Source: Gammaproteobacteria bacterium (GTDB taxonomy: Bacteria > Pseudomonadota > Gammaproteobacteria > Thiohalospirales > Thiohalospiraceae). From it: 50,843 nucleotides of DNA. The DNA is taken from contig WFVH01000067.1 in the NCBI GenBank assembly GCA_015491735.1, forward strand, positions 1 through 50,843, written 5' to 3'. Shown piece by piece: positions 24,023-34,889 of the stretch. Within the stretch, counting starts at the first letter, position 1, and each line of letters opens with the position of its first letter. A program made the translations under genes and the position numbers. A model generated the notes under the pieces. The model was not told the origin of the DNA. It saw nothing but the letters and a program-made list of their open reading frames with translations, and made no database searches.

Positions 24023-24956
24023 GCATCTCCTCCCTGGAGCGATACTCCAGGCTCTCCGCCAGAATCCGCACCACCAGATCGTCAAAACCGATACCCGCCG
24101 CCTGCGCCGCCATCGGCACCAGACTGTGATCAGTCATACCCGGCAAGGTATTGTTCTCCACCAGCCAGGCTTTGCCCTGCTCATCCAGCAGAAAATCGAC
24201 CCGTCCCCAGCCGGCCGCTCCCACGGCACGAAATGCCCGCAACGCAATCTGCCGGAGTTCCCGCTCACGCTCCACCGGCAGGCCCGAGGGGCAGTAATAG
24301 CAGGTATCCTGCGCCTGATACTTGGCATGGTAGTCATAGAACTCACCCGCCGCCTCAATCCGGATAAGAGGTAACTCCTCGTCGCCCAGTATGGCAGCGG
24401 TGTACTCCCCGCCATCCAGCCATGGCTCCACCAGCACCTGTGTATCGTAGCGAGCCGCCTCGCGCCAAGCCGGCAGCAGCTGAGCCGGCTGTGTCACCTT
24501 GCTGATGCCGATGCTGGAGCCTTCCCGGGCCGGCTTTACCGCCAGCGGCAGTCCCAGGCGCTCAACCACACTGGCCGGATTACTCTCTTCCAGCAGCAGC
24601 TCAAAGGGCAGCGCGGGCAGACCCGCTGCCTGCCAGATCTGTTTACTCTTCACCTTGTCCATGCTCAATGCCGAACCCAGCACCCCACTGCCGGTATAGG
24701 GGATTCCCAACGACTCCAGCACCCCCTGGATAACACCATCCTCGCCCCCTCGCCCGTGCAGCATCACGAAGGCGCGCTGGTAATCCCCCTCGCTCAACTG
24801 CCGGGCGACCCCGGGGCCAACATCAATCCCGTGTGCATCCACCCCCCGGCGGAGCAGCGCCTGCAGTACCGCTGAGCCGCTATTCAACGACACCGCGCGC
24901 TCACTGGACCAACCGCCCATCAGCACCGCCACCTTGCCAAACCGGGTCACGCTCAT
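24003..24956 (-). CDS. ddlB: D-alanine--D-alanine ligase
   Basis: 317-residue ATP-grasp enzyme that joins two D-alanines for the peptidoglycan stem peptide. Recognisable blocks are KVAVLMGGWSSERAVSLNSG, HGRGGEDGVIQGVLE, GSGVLGSALSMDKVKSK, KPAREGSSIGISKV and the metal-binding end ENNTLPGMTDHSLVPMAA. Its ATG overlaps the murB stop codon (ATGA), consistent with translational coupling. Confidence 0.96.
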   Translation of the reverse strand: MSVTRFGKVAVLMGGWSSERAVSLNSGSAVLQALLRRGVDAHGIDVGPGVARQLSEGDYQRAFVMLHGRGGEDGVIQGVLESLGIPYTGSGVLGSALSMDKVKSKQIWQAAGLPALPFELLLEESNPASVVERLGLPLAVKPAREGSSIGISKVTQPAQLLPAWREAARYDTQVLVEPWLDGGEYTAAILGDEELPLIRIEAAGEFYDYHAKYQAQDTCYYCPSGLPVERERELRQIALRAFRAVGAAGWGRVDFLLDEQGKAWLVENNTLPGMTDHSLVPMAAQAAGIGFDDLVVRILAESLEYRSREEMHVVQAR

Positions 24957-25855
24957 CGCCGCCTCTCCCCCACAATATGCACCTCCCGCTGCAGCGCCAC
25001 CCCATGCCTCTCCAGCACCGTGGCGGCCACCTGTTCAATCAGCGCCTCGATATCCGCCGCCGTGGCGCCGCCGGTATTGATGATGAAATTGGCATGCTTC
25101 GGCGACACACAAGCACCGCCCACACAGGCGCCCTTCAAGCCTGCCGCCTCGATCAGCCGTGCGGCGTAGTCACCGGGCGGGTTGCGGAACACCGAACCGG
25201 CGTTGGCCTGACCGGTGGGTTGGGTCGCGGCGCGCCGCTGTAGCAGTTGCCGGATACGTTGCTGCCCCTGTTCCGTATCACCACTGCGCAGCTGCAAGAT
25301 AGCTGTGGTGAACCACTCCTCCTCAGGCCCACGCACACAGCGATAGCCGATACGGTAGTCTGCCGCCGTGCGCCTGTGGCATACGCCACTTCGTTCGACA
25401 CTCTCCACCTCGGCTACCAGCGGCCAGGTCTCGCCACCGAAGGCGCCGGCATTCATCTTCAACGCTCCGCCCATGGTGCCGGGAATACCGGCCAGAAATT
25501 CCGCACCGGTCAAGCGCTCACGGGCGCAGAACCGAGCCACCTTGGCGCACGGCACCCCGGCTCCGACACGAATCCGGTCGCCATCCAGGCGATCCAGCGC
25601 GGCCAGCCGGTTGGTGGTATGGATCACGGTGCCGCGAATACCACCATCACGCACCAGCAGGTTGCTGCCCATTCCCAACCAGAACAGCGGCTCGTCTGCC
25701 GGCAGTGTCTGCAGCAATGCAGCAAGATCGGCGCTGTCTGCCGGCTCGTAGAAACGTTGCGCCGGACCACCCACCCGCCAGGTGGTGTGTCGCGCCATCG
25801 GTTCCTCCTCCCGCAGAATGCCCCGCAGCGCCGCCCGGGAGGTCGCAGCCATCAT
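24953..25855 (-). CDS. murB: UDP-N-acetylenolpyruvoylglucosamine reductase
   Basis: 300-residue FAD enzyme that reduces UDP-GlcNAc-enolpyruvate to UDP-MurNAc. Visible are the FAD-binding stretch [43 protein letters not shown] and the late [26 protein letters not shown] with the catalytic Ser in GSVFRNP. A short type without the E. coli-like insertion. Overlaps the murC stop by four bases. In E. coli murB lies elsewhere; its place between murC and ddlB is common in other gammaproteobacteria. Confidence 0.96.
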   Translation of the reverse strand: MMAATSRAALRGILREEEPMARHTTWRVGGPAQRFYEPADSADLAALLQTLPADEPLFWLGMGSNLLVRDGGIRGTVIHTTNRLAALDRLDGDRIRVGAGVPCAKVARFCARERLTGAEFLAGIPGTMGGALKMNAGAFGGETWPLVAEVESVERSGVCHRRTAADYRIGYRCVRGPEEEWFTTAILQLRSGDTEQGQQRIRQLLQRRAATQPTGQANAGSVFRNPPGDYAARLIEAAGLKGACVGGACVSPKHANFIINTGGATAADIEALIEQVAATVLERHGVALQREVHIVGERRR

Positions 25856-27291
25856 GTCGGCTGCTCCCCGAGCTGGCCCGGCAGCCGTCCGGCGGCGGCG
25901 CCAATGCTGCCGGCTCCCAAGGTCAGCAGAATGTCACCGTCCTGCAGAATCTCCTTCAGCAGCGGTGCCAGATCATCGATCCGCTCCACGAATACCGGTT
26001 CCACCCGGCTTCGGCTGCGGATGGCCCGGCACAGGCTGCGGCCGTCCGCTCCGGCGATGGACTTCTCCCCTGCCGGATAGACCTCCAGCACCAGCAGGGC
26101 ATCGACCGTAGAGAGCACCTGGGCAAAATCATCCAGCAGATCGCGGGTGCGGGTATAGCGGTGTGGCTGGAAGGCAACCACCAGACGGTGCTGTGGCCAA
26201 CCGTGGCTGATAGCATCGATGGTCGCCTCGATCTCGCGAGGGTGGTGACCGTAGTCATCCACCAGCATGATACTGCCGCCGGGGATGGCAACGTTCTCGT
26301 GAATGACGAAACGCCGCCCAATCCCCTGAAAAGCGGCCAGCGCCTGGCTGATGGCCACGTCACCCACACCCAGCTCGCTGGCCACGGCGATGGCTGCCAG
26401 CGCATTGAGTACATTGTGGCGGCCGGGCATATTGAGGGTGATCTCCAACGGCCGCCGCCGGCCCGGCAGGATCACCTGGAAAATACTAAGCGCCCCTTGC
26501 TGTTTCAGGTCGAATGCGTGGACATCCGCCGCCTCATCGAAGCCGTAGGTCAACACCGGCTTGGCCACCTCCGGCAGCAGGGCGTTCACCACCGGATCAT
26601 CGATACACAGCACCGCCAGCCCATAGAAGGGAAGATGGTGCAGAAACTCGATGAAGGTCTGGCGCAGGCGCTCGAAATCACCCCCGTAGGTCTCCATGTG
26701 ATCCGCATCGATGTTGGTCACCACCGCCATCATCGGCTGCAGGTGGAGGAAAGAGGCATCACTTTCGTCCGCCTCCGCCACCAGATAACGGCTGGCTCCA
26801 AGGCGGGCGTTGACACCGGAGCTGTTCAACTGACCACCAATCACATAGGTGGGATCCAGCCCCCCTTCGGCCAGCAGGCTGGCGATCAGGCTGGTGGTGG
26901 TGGTCTTGCCGTGGGTGCCGGCCACCGCGATTCCAAACCGGAAACGCATCAGCTCCGCCAGCATCTCCGCCCGGCGCACCACCGGAATGCGCAGCTCACG
27001 GGCTGCGGCCACCTCGGGATTGTCCGCCGCCACAGCGGTGGATATCACGACCACATCGGCCCCGCGCACGTTGCCACCGGCATGGCCAAGATCGATCCGT
27101 ACTCCCAGCTCCGCCAACCGCTTCACCGTGGCGCTCTCCCGCAGATCAGAGCCGGAAACCTTGTATCCCAGGTTCTGCAGCACTTCGGCAATTCCGCTCA
27201 TGCCGACACCGCCGACGCCGACAAAATGGATCCGGCGGATCCGGCCCAGGCCGCTCTCGGCCTCATGCGCCACATCCATCATCTCAACCAC
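25852..27291 (-). CDS. murC: UDP-N-acetylmuramate--L-alanine ligase
   Basis: 479-residue Mur ligase that adds L-alanine to UDP-MurNAc. The N-terminal UDP-binding loop [17 protein letters not shown], the ATP loop [11 protein letters not shown] and the central [14 protein letters not shown] are present. I use the GTG at 27291 because GGAGG lies 6 bases upstream; an ATG three codons later is an alternative. The frame overlaps the murG end by 8 bases. Confidence 0.95.
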   Translation of the reverse strand: MVEMMDVAHEAESGLGRIRRIHFVGVGGVGMSGIAEVLQNLGYKVSGSDLRESATVKRLAELGVRIDLGHAGGNVRGADVVVISTAVAADNPEVAAARELRIPVVRRAEMLAELMRFRFGIAVAGTHGKTTTTSLIASLLAEGGLDPTYVIGGQLNSSGVNARLGASRYLVAEADESDASFLHLQPMMAVVTNIDADHMETYGGDFERLRQTFIEFLHHLPFYGLAVLCIDDPVVNALLPEVAKPVLTYGFDEAADVHAFDLKQQGALSIFQVILPGRRRPLEITLNMPGRHNVLNALAAIAVASELGVGDVAISQALAAFQGIGRRFVIHENVAIPGGSIMLVDDYGHHPREIEATIDAISHGWPQHRLVVAFQPHRYTRTRDLLDDFAQVLSTVDALLVLEVYPAGEKSIAGADGRSLCRAIRSRSRVEPVFVERIDDLAPLLKEILQDGDILLTLGAGSIGAAAGRLPGQLGEQPT

Positions 27292-28378
27292 GGGCCACCT
27301 CCAGACACTGCTCCATCACCTGCCGGGTCGCATCGGGCTTGGCCAGTCGGCGCGCGGCGACCGCCATTTCACCGAGCCGTTTGCGGCCCTGGGCGGCATC
27401 ATCCACAAACTCCCGCAGCAGATCAGCCAACCCCTCCACCGTCAGACGGGACTGGGGAATCGTCACCGCTGCGCCGCTATCTTCCAGATACATTGCATTG
27501 TGGGTCTGGTGGTCATCTACCGCGTAGGGATAGGGAACCAACAGCGAGCCAACGCCGACTGCCGCCAGCTCCGATACGGTCAGGGCGCCGGCGCGGCAGA
27601 TAACCAGATCGGCCCAGCCATAGGCTTCCGCCATATCAGTGACAAAAGGCTCCACCTGTGCATCGACTCCACTCTCGCGGTATGCGATGCGGGTCGCCCC
27701 ATCCTTGCCCTTACCCGCTTGGTGCCGGAGTTGGGGGCGGCGCTGCCGCGGCAACAAGGCCACCGCCTGCGGCACCATCTCGTTGAGCACCTGGGCACCG
27801 AGACTGCCGCCGATCACCAGAATCCGCAGCGGCTGTTCCGTACGCCGCCGGAAGCGTTGCTCCGGATCAGGGACAGCAGTAATCTCCCGCCGGATCGGAT
27901 TGCCGGTATGCACCGCCTGAAAACGGGTCAGACAGGCATCGGGGAAAGCCTCCAGCACCCGCGAGGCAAGGCGCGCCAGCAGCTGGTTGGTCACCCCCGG
28001 AATGGCGTTCTGCTCATGGATCACCAGCGGCCTGCGCAACAGCCAGCTCGCCACCCCGCCCGGACCGGTGACGAACCCCCCCATTCCCAGCACAACGGCC
28101 GGGCGCCGCCGTAACAGGATGCGTATGGCCTGGACCGTCGCCACCGACAGCTTGAACGGGGCCAGCAGCCATCCCCGCAGCCGCTTGCCGCGCACCCCGC
28201 TGATGGCGACGAAATCAATTTCGAATCCGGCGGCCGGCACCACAGCCGCCTCCAGACCGCGCCGGGTACCCATCCAGCTCACCTCGATCCCCTGCTCACG
28301 CATGGCGTCCGCCACCGCCAAGGCGGGAAACACATGTCCCCCGGTTCCACCCGCCATGATCAGCACCCGCTCTACCAT
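27284..28378 (-). CDS. murG: UDP-GlcNAc transferase MurG (lipid II synthase)
   Basis: 364-residue peripheral membrane glycosyltransferase that adds GlcNAc to lipid I on the cytoplasmic face. The N-terminal loop [17 protein letters not shown] and the second loop [17 protein letters not shown] are the two glycine-rich signatures; the UDP-GlcNAc site appears as [16 protein letters not shown]. Start ATG overlaps the ftsW end by 7 bases. Confidence 0.96.
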   Translation of the reverse strand: MVERVLIMAGGTGGHVFPALAVADAMREQGIEVSWMGTRRGLEAAVVPAAGFEIDFVAISGVRGKRLRGWLLAPFKLSVATVQAIRILLRRRPAVVLGMGGFVTGPGGVASWLLRRPLVIHEQNAIPGVTNQLLARLASRVLEAFPDACLTRFQAVHTGNPIRREITAVPDPEQRFRRRTEQPLRILVIGGSLGAQVLNEMVPQAVALLPRQRRPQLRHQAGKGKDGATRIAYRESGVDAQVEPFVTDMAEAYGWADLVICRAGALTVSELAAVGVGSLLVPYPYAVDDHQTHNAMYLEDSGAAVTIPQSRLTVEGLADLLREFVDDAAQGRKRLGEMAVAARRLAKPDATRQVMEQCLEVARG

Positions 28379-29574
28379 GGCTCACCCTCACGCGGCTTGC
28401 CACTCTCATCGAAGCGGTTTTCATGCTCGGCCCGCAGCAGCAGCGCTACCGCCACGCAGGTGGCAACAATGCTGCTGCCGCCGTAGCTCATCAGCGGCAG
28501 GGTCAGCCCCTTGGTGGGCAGAATCCCCATGTTTACCCCTATGTTGACAAACACCTGCAAACAGATGCCCAAACCGATACCGTATGCCAGAAATGCTGCA
28601 AAGAAACGGCCATCCAGCCAAGCCGCCCGGCCAACCAGCAGCGCCCGCCAGATCAGCAGCGAGAACAAGGCGACTACCACGATTACCGCCACCAGACCCA
28701 ACTCTTCCGCCATTACAGCAAACAGAAAATCCGTATGGGCCTCCGGCAGATAGAACAGCTTCTGCACGCTACCCCCCAAGCCAACACCAAACCACTCGCC
28801 GCGGCCAAATGCGATCAGAGCCTGGGTAAGCTGGAACCCGCTGTCATAGGGATCCGCCCACGGGTTCAGAAAAGCTGTCATTCTCTCCAAACGGTAGGGC
28901 GCGGAGATGGCCAGCAAAACCGCCAGACCACCCACCACAAAAACCAGTACGCCAAACAGCCACCAGTGGACGCCGGCCAGAAACAGCACTCCCAACACGG
29001 TCACCGTCAACACGGCGGCAGCGCCAAAATCCGGCTCCAGCAACAGCAGCAGACAGGCTGCGCCCAGCAGCGCCATCGGCTTCAGGAAACCCGCGACGCG
29101 GGTGCGGACCTGCTCCTCATGCCGCTGGATGTAACCGGCCAGGTAGATCACCATAAACAGCTTGAAAAACTCCGATACCTGCAAGTTGAGTGGCCCCAGC
29201 GATATCCAGCGGGTACTGCCGTTGACCTCCCGGCCAATGATCAGCACCAGCACCAGCAGCATAAACCCGAGCAGCAGCAGTACCGGCCCGGCCTGTTCCC
29301 ACACCTTGAGTGGAACCTGTATCACCAGCCACGCGGCCCCCAGCCCGGCCAGCACAAACAGGCTCTGGCGCAACAGATAGTGGAACGGCATCCCGAAATC
29401 CCGATCCGCAATACCGATGGAAGAGGAGCCAACCATGACCAACCCCAACCCCAGTAACGCCAGCGCTACCGTCAGGATGAATGGATCGTACTTCGGCTGC
29501 GGCTTCGGCCGGACGATCCGCCCGGCAACGGGCCGGTTTCGGGGGGGGGGTCCGCTGATCACCTGCGCCATCAC
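28372..29574 (-). CDS. ftsW: peptidoglycan glycosyltransferase FtsW
   Basis: 400-residue SEDS-family membrane protein with about ten helices that polymerises lipid II at the septum together with FtsI. Conserved stretches include STRWISLGPLNLQVSEFFKL, LLEPDFGAAAVL with the catalytic Asp, PEAHTDFLFAVMAEELG, and the C-terminal GLTLPLMSYGGSSIVA. A run of ten G (29541-29550; C on the coding strand) near codons 9-12 encodes a proline stretch before the first helix and is a possible slippage site. Confidence 0.95.
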   Translation of the reverse strand: MMAQVISGPPPRNRPVAGRIVRPKPQPKYDPFILTVALALLGLGLVMVGSSSIGIADRDFGMPFHYLLRQSLFVLAGLGAAWLVIQVPLKVWEQAGPVLLLLGFMLLVLVLIIGREVNGSTRWISLGPLNLQVSEFFKLFMVIYLAGYIQRHEEQVRTRVAGFLKPMALLGAACLLLLLEPDFGAAAVLTVTVLGVLFLAGVHWWLFGVLVFVVGGLAVLLAISAPYRLERMTAFLNPWADPYDSGFQLTQALIAFGRGEWFGVGLGGSVQKLFYLPEAHTDFLFAVMAEELGLVAVIVVVALFSLLIWRALLVGRAAWLDGRFFAAFLAYGIGLGICLQVFVNIGVNMGILPTKGLTLPLMSYGGSSIVATCVAVALLLRAEHENRFDESGKPREGEPW

Positions 29575-30938
29575 CCCTCCTGCCGTATCTGGCGGTTCAC
29601 CGCGGCGATAAACGCCTCGCCCCGCTCTTCAAAGCCACTGTACATATCGAAGCTGGCACAGGCTGGAGAGAGCAGCACGTTGTCACCCGGTTCTGCCCAG
29701 CGCCGCGCCCGGGCCACGGCATCATCCATCCGGCTGGCATACTCCACGGGCGCCATGCCCTCCAGAACCCGGGCCATCAGCGAGGCGTCACGCCCCATCA
29801 GGATCACCGCACGCGCCTTGACCGCAATCGCCTGGCACAGCGTGGAAAAGTCGGCCCCTTTCCCTTCACCTCCGGCGATCAGCACCACCTGCCCCTCCAG
29901 GCCGTTGAGAGCGGCCAGCGTGGCTCCGACGTTAGTGGCCTTGGAATCGTTGTACCAGTTCACGCCACCGATTTCGGCCACCCATTCGGTTCGGTGTGCC
30001 AGTCCGCGAAAACTGCGCAGCGCATCGGCCATTGCCACCCGCGGCAACCCCATCGACTCACCAAGCGCCAGTGCGGCCAGGGCATTGAGTTGATTGTGCC
30101 GGCCGGGAATGCGCAGCTCACGCACCGGCAGAATCAGCTCATCCCCCTTGGCCAGCCACGTTTCACCGCTGGAGCTGCGCAGACCATAATCAGCCGCCCG
30201 GGGTTTGCCAGTGCCAAACCGCACCGATGGGCGGCGGTGATCCACCATATTCATCACCCGTTTGTCATCCGCATTGACGACCATAAGGCCGTCACCTTGG
30301 TATATGCGCTGTTTGGCGCGGCTGTATTCGTCCAGATCGGCATAGCGATCCTGGTGATCAGCACTGATATTGAGCACCACCGCAGCATGGGCACTCAGAC
30401 GGCGGGTTGTCTCGAGCTGAAAACTGGATAGCTCCAGCACATAGAAGTCAGGCGGCTCGTCCACCAGCAGATCCAGCGCCGGAGTACCGAGATTGCCCCC
30501 CAGCCGCACCCGCTTTCCGGCTTGACGAGCCATCTCCCCCACCAGTTCGGTAACGGTGCTCTTGCCGTTGGAGCCGGTAATCGCAATGACCGGGGCGTTG
30601 GCATTGCGGGCAAACAGCTCGATATCACCCTCCACTGCGACCCCTCTGTTAATGGCGGCGGCAATAGCCGGTTCGCTCAACGCAACACCGGGGCTAATCA
30701 CCAGGCGGGCAGCACGGCTCAGCAACGCCGCGTCGAAGCCGCCGGCAATTACCTCGGCATCGGGCAACTCTTTACGCAACTGCGCCAGAGCGGGAGGCTG
30801 GCTGCGGCTGTCCATCACTGTTACCGTTTCACCACGCCGGGCCAGAAAACGGGCGCACGCCAGACCAGTCTTGCCAAGACCGATTATGACTGTCTGCTGC
30901 CGTAGAGGATGCGGTTGCTGGCGGTTTTCCAGTGTCAT
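29571..30938 (-). CDS. murD: UDP-N-acetylmuramoylalanine--D-glutamate ligase
   Basis: 455-residue Mur ligase adding D-glutamate to UDP-MurNAc-L-Ala. The UDP-binding VIIGLGKTGLACARFLARRGE is near the start, the ATP loop is ITGSNGKSTVTEL, and VNWYNDSKATNVGATLAAL and LIAGGEGKGADF follow. I use the ATG at 30938; a GTG at 30947 overlaps the mraY stop and is possible. The frame stays open further upstream only through mraY codons. Confidence 0.95.
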   Translation of the reverse strand: MTLENRQQPHPLRQQTVIIGLGKTGLACARFLARRGETVTVMDSRSQPPALAQLRKELPDAEVIAGGFDAALLSRAARLVISPGVALSEPAIAAAINRGVAVEGDIELFARNANAPVIAITGSNGKSTVTELVGEMARQAGKRVRLGGNLGTPALDLLVDEPPDFYVLELSSFQLETTRRLSAHAAVVLNISADHQDRYADLDEYSRAKQRIYQGDGLMVVNADDKRVMNMVDHRRPSVRFGTGKPRAADYGLRSSSGETWLAKGDELILPVRELRIPGRHNQLNALAALALGESMGLPRVAMADALRSFRGLAHRTEWVAEIGGVNWYNDSKATNVGATLAALNGLEGQVVLIAGGEGKGADFSTLCQAIAVKARAVILMGRDASLMARVLEGMAPVEYASRMDDAVARARRWAEPGDNVLLSPACASFDMYSGFEERGEAFIAAVNRQIRQEG

Positions 30939-30943
30939 AACGC

Positions 30944-32026
30944 TCACCGAATCTTCAAACTGGCCAGCCCGACCAGCACCAGAATGATAGTGATGATCCA
31001 GAACCGTACAATCACTCTCGGTTCCGGCCACCCTTTCAGCTCAAAATGATGATGCAGGGGCGCCATGCGGAAGATGCGCCGCCCGGTGAGTTTGTAGGAG
31101 GCTACCTGCAAAATCACCGAGACGGTCTCCATGACGAACACGCCGCCCATGATCATCAGCGCCAGCTCCTGACGCACCAGCACCGCGATAACCCCCAGCG
31201 CCGCACCCAGCGCCAGCGCTCCCACATCACCCATGAATACCTGGGCCGGATAGGTGTTGAACCAGAGAAAGCCGAGGCCGGCCCCCATCAATGATCCGCA
31301 CAGCACCACCATCTCTCCCACACCCGGAACGAAAGGAATACCCAAATACCTGGCAAATACGGCATTGCCCGCCAGATAGGCGAAAACCCCCAGCCCGCCG
31401 GCCACCATCACCGATGGCAGGATCGCCAGACCATCCAGCCCGTCGGTAAGATTGACCGAGTTGCTGCTTCCCACGATCACGAGATAGGTAAGCAGGACAT
31501 AGCCGAACCCCAGATCGATCACCACATCCTTGACGAACGGGATGATAAGCTGCGTCTCCACCGGATTCTCTGCTGTGTAGTACAGAAACAGCGCTGCCGA
31601 CAAGCCGGCTACCGACTGCCACAAATACTTGTAACGGGCGATCAGACCGCGCGGATCCTGCTGCACCAGTTTTTTGTAATCATCCACGAAACCGATGGCG
31701 CCGAAGGCAAAGGTCACCAGCAGCGCCACCCATACATAGCGATTGCCGAGATCCGACCACAACAGGGTACTGATACCGATGGCCACCAGAATCAATGCCC
31801 CCCCCATCGTTGGCGTCCCGGCCTTGCTGAGGTGGCTCTCCGGACCATCATCGCGCACCATCTGCCCGATCTGATAGCGGCTCAGGCGGCGAATCATCAA
31901 TGGCCCCACGACGAAGGAGATGACCAACGCGGTCAATACCCCAAGGATTGCGCGCAGGGTAAGGTACTGGAACACATTGAAACCGCTGTGGAACTGGGCC
32001 AGATACCCGGTCAGATAGAGCAGCAT
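30944..32026 (-). CDS. mraY: phospho-MurNAc-pentapeptide translocase
   Basis: 360-residue polytopic membrane enzyme that transfers phospho-MurNAc-pentapeptide to undecaprenyl phosphate, making lipid I. The Mg-binding VDDYKKL, the substrate loop [28 protein letters not shown] and the C-terminal [18 protein letters not shown] are intact. Its ATG abuts the murF stop with GGAGGAG just upstream. Confidence 0.97.
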   Translation of the reverse strand: MLLYLTGYLAQFHSGFNVFQYLTLRAILGVLTALVISFVVGPLMIRRLSRYQIGQMVRDDGPESHLSKAGTPTMGGALILVAIGISTLLWSDLGNRYVWVALLVTFAFGAIGFVDDYKKLVQQDPRGLIARYKYLWQSVAGLSAALFLYYTAENPVETQLIIPFVKDVVIDLGFGYVLLTYLVIVGSSNSVNLTDGLDGLAILPSVMVAGGLGVFAYLAGNAVFARYLGIPFVPGVGEMVVLCGSLMGAGLGFLWFNTYPAQVFMGDVGALALGAALGVIAVLVRQELALMIMGGVFVMETVSVILQVASYKLTGRRIFRMAPLHHHFELKGWPEPRVIVRFWIITIILVLVGLASLKIR

Positions 32027-33382
32027 CTAATCTCCTCCCCCGGTTTTCAGCAGCGCATTCACCACCCGCTCCATCCGCATGATGCGCGACCCCTTTACCA
32101 GTAGTGTCACCTCCGCTCCCAGCTCCCCCTGCAAGGCGGAAATCAGCTGCTCCTGGTCGGAAAAATGGTACCCGCCTGCGCCGAATGCCCTGGCCGCCGC
32201 ACGGCTCAGCTCGCCCACGGCATAGAGCCGTTCGATACCCTTTGCACGCGCCGCACCTCCAATCTGCTCATGCATCCGCTCTGCATCGCTGCCCAACTCT
32301 GACATGTCGCCCAGAACCAGGCAGCGCGTGCCTTTTGCCGTCGACAGCACCTTCAGAGCAGCCTCCAGAGAGGCCGGGTTGGCGTTGTAACTGTCATCGA
32401 TAACGCGAATGCCGGAGGCGCCCTGTTTGCTCTCCAGCCGCCCCGGCACCGGAACCATGCTCTCCAGGCCGTTCCGGATAGCGTCCCGTTCGACCCCCAT
32501 TGCCAGGGCCGCCGCCGTCGCTGCCAGTGCATTCATCACATTGTGTTGCCCGGACAGGCGCAGATTCAATTCGATACCGCCCCGGGGAGTCTCGATCGCC
32601 AGTTGGCTGCCGTTCACGCCGCCTTCCCACTGCGCAGTCACGTCGGCATCCCGTTCCAGGCCGAAGGTGGTAACCCTTCTCTCCCGGTTCATCGTCAACC
32701 ACAGCTCTGCGAATGTATCGTCAGCATTAACAATCGCCGCTCCATCACTCCCCAGTCCGCTGTAGATCTCACCTTTCGCCTGCGCTACGCCCTCAAGGGA
32801 GCCAAAGCCTTCCAGATGCGCCGCCGCTGCGTTGGTTATCAGCGCAACCGCAGGCCGGGCCAGCCCGGTCAACAACGCGATCTCCCCTGCACGGTTGGCC
32901 CCCATCTCGATCACGGCGGCCCGGTGTTCCGGTCGCAGCCGCAGCAGGGTCAGCGGCACACCGATATCATTGTTGAAATTGCCCCGGGTCGCCAGCACTG
33001 ATCCCCGCTGCGCCAGGATTGCCGCCAGCATCTCCTTGACCGTGGTCTTGCCGTTGCTCCCGGTGACCGCCACCAGTGGCAGCTCGAACTGGTTGCGCCA
33101 CGCCGAGGCAAAACCTCCCAGCCCGATCCGGGTGTTCTCCACCTCGATGCGGGGCAGCGCAATATCCAGCGGCCGATCCACCATCAACGCAGCAGCACCC
33201 TTCGCCTGAACCTGTCCGGCAAAGGCGTGGCCATCGAAACGGGGACCTCGCAGAGCGACAAACAGGTCACCCGGCTGCAGGGAGCGGCTGTCTGTGCTGA
33301 CCCCGCGGAAAGGGAGATCCTCCCCCTGATAACGGGCGCCAATCCGGTTCGCGAGGGCCGCCAGCGTCATCATCTCAGCCAT
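32027..33382 (-). CDS. murF: UDP-MurNAc-tripeptide--D-Ala-D-Ala ligase
   Basis: 451-residue Mur ligase that adds D-Ala-D-Ala to the UDP-MurNAc tripeptide. The N-terminal FRGVSTDSRSLQPGDLFVALRG, ATP loop VTGSNGKTTVKEM, NFNNDIGVPLTLLRL and VIDDSYNANPASLEAAL are typical. I start at the ATG at 33382, which overlaps the murE end by 8 bases and matches the family start; the frame open upstream reads through murE. Confidence 0.95.
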   Translation of the reverse strand: MAEMMTLAALANRIGARYQGEDLPFRGVSTDSRSLQPGDLFVALRGPRFDGHAFAGQVQAKGAAALMVDRPLDIALPRIEVENTRIGLGGFASAWRNQFELPLVAVTGSNGKTTVKEMLAAILAQRGSVLATRGNFNNDIGVPLTLLRLRPEHRAAVIEMGANRAGEIALLTGLARPAVALITNAAAAHLEGFGSLEGVAQAKGEIYSGLGSDGAAIVNADDTFAELWLTMNRERRVTTFGLERDADVTAQWEGGVNGSQLAIETPRGGIELNLRLSGQHNVMNALAATAAALAMGVERDAIRNGLESMVPVPGRLESKQGASGIRVIDDSYNANPASLEAALKVLSTAKGTRCLVLGDMSELGSDAERMHEQIGGAARAKGIERLYAVGELSRAAARAFGAGGYHFSDQEQLISALQGELGAEVTLLVKGSRIMRMERVVNALLKTGGGD

Positions 33383-34889
33383 TGCGGCTACCCCGCTCCG
33401 CCAGCACGCGCTGAACCACATCCCGATCACAAAATGGGTATTTCTGATTGCCGATCTGCTGGAACTGTTCGTGCCCCTTGCCTGCCACCAGCACCACATC
33501 GCTCGCGGACGCCCGTCGGATGGCTTCCGTGATCGCTGCGGCCCGATCGTGACAAATCTCGACATCGATATAACCGGGAACGCCGGCAAGAATATCATTG
33601 ACGATCGCCGCAGCCTCCTCGCTGCGTGGATTGTCATCAGTGATCACCACCTGATCGGCATGCCGGCCGGCAACAGCGCCCATCAGCGCGCGCTTGCCCC
33701 GATCCCGTTCCCCACCGCAGCCAAAGACACACCACAAGCGTCCGCCGTGTTCGCGCAGCGCAACCAGTACCTGCTCCAGCGCATCAGGGGTGTGGGCATA
33801 GTCCACGACTACCAGCGGAACCCGTCCACCACCAAAAGACTCCATCCGCCCGGGAACCGGAGCAAGCCGCGACAACCGGAGCAGTGCCCTTTCCAGCGGC
33901 ATATCCAGCATCAACAACGTGGCCAGAACGGCCAGCAGGTTGCTGGCGTTGAAACGCCCCAGCAGGGAGCTGGTCAATACGCCATCCCCCCACGGGGTCC
34001 GTATCTTCATCTGCAGGCCTGTGGAATCCAGATGCAGCTCGGATCCCGCCACCATCCGTGCCGCCGTCTGTCGCCCTTCCAGGGTATAACCACACACCTT
34101 CATCTTTTTCGCCAGATCGCCAAGCATTTCCCGGCCAAACTTGTCATCGGCGTTGATGATCGCTCTGCGCAAACCCGGCATGCTGAACAACTTGCGCTTG
34201 GCCGCGCCGTAACGGGCCATGCTCCCGTGGTAGTCCAGATGATCACGGCTCAGATTGGTGAACAGCGCTGCTGCAAAACAGACACCCTGCACCCGCCCCT
34301 GCTCCAGGGCGTGAGAAGAGACCTCCATGACGACATCATTGACCTCCTGATCACGGAACCGCGCCAACCAGGACTGCAAGCTCACCGGATCCGGAGTAGT
34401 GTTGCCACTCTCTTCCAGATCGCCGAACAGGCCGTTACCGAGTGTCCCGATCACGCCGGTGGGTGACAGGTCATCCAATGCCTGGGCGAGAAAATGGCTG
34501 CAGGAGGTCTTGCCATTGGTGCCGGTTATCCCTATCACCCGCATGGCGGCAGAGGGGTTGCCATGGAAACGGGCGGCAATCTCCCCTGCCCGTTGGCGAA
34601 GATCCGGCATCGCAATCAACGGAACCCGCTGGCGGATCTCCATCCGCGCACCGGTCAATGACTCCCCGATCACCGCCACAGCACCCTTGCCAATAGCCGC
34701 GTCGATAAACTCCCGGCCATCGGCGCGACTGCCACGCAAAGCAAGAAACAGGTCGCCCGGCTGAACCATGCGGCTATCCAGGGCAATACCGGTAACAACC
34801 GGATCATGCGCCGCGGGCAGCGCCACACCGCCAGCAAGCAGATGGCTCAGATGAAGTTCCGGTTGAATCTGCCGGGCCGCCATCATCAT
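33375..34889 (-). CDS. murE: UDP-MurNAc-dipeptide--diaminopimelate ligase
   Basis: 504-residue Mur ligase. GIALDSRMVQPGDLFLALRG, ATP loop ITGTNGKTSCSHFL, NLSRDHLDYHGSM and VDYAHTPDALEQVL are visible. The third-residue specificity motif reads DNPRSEEA, the DNPR form that selects meso-diaminopimelate, as expected in Gram-negative bacteria. Start ATG overlaps the ftsI stop by four bases. Confidence 0.96.
   Translation of the reverse strand: MMMAARQIQPELHLSHLLAGGVALPAAHDPVVTGIALDSRMVQPGDLFLALRGSRADGREFIDAAIGKGAVAVIGESLTGARMEIRQRVPLIAMPDLRQRAGEIAARFHGNPSAAMRVIGITGTNGKTSCSHFLAQALDDLSPTGVIGTLGNGLFGDLEESGNTTPDPVSLQSWLARFRDQEVNDVVMEVSSHALEQGRVQGVCFAAALFTNLSRDHLDYHGSMARYGAAKRKLFSMPGLRRAIINADDKFGREMLGDLAKKMKVCGYTLEGRQTAARMVAGSELHLDSTGLQMKIRTPWGDGVLTSSLLGRFNASNLLAVLATLLMLDMPLERALLRLSRLAPVPGRMESFGGGRVPLVVVDYAHTPDALEQVLVALREHGGRLWCVFGCGGERDRGKRALMGAVAGRHADQVVITDDNPRSEEAAAIVNDILAGVPGYIDVEICHDRAAAITEAIRRASASDVVLVAGKGHEQFQQIGNQKYPFCDRDVVQRVLAERGSRNG

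Noticed and set aside
25705-27603. 632-codon open frame on the plus strand opposite murC and murG
   Set aside because: Shadow of two conserved genes; His/Gln/Pro-rich and without domains.
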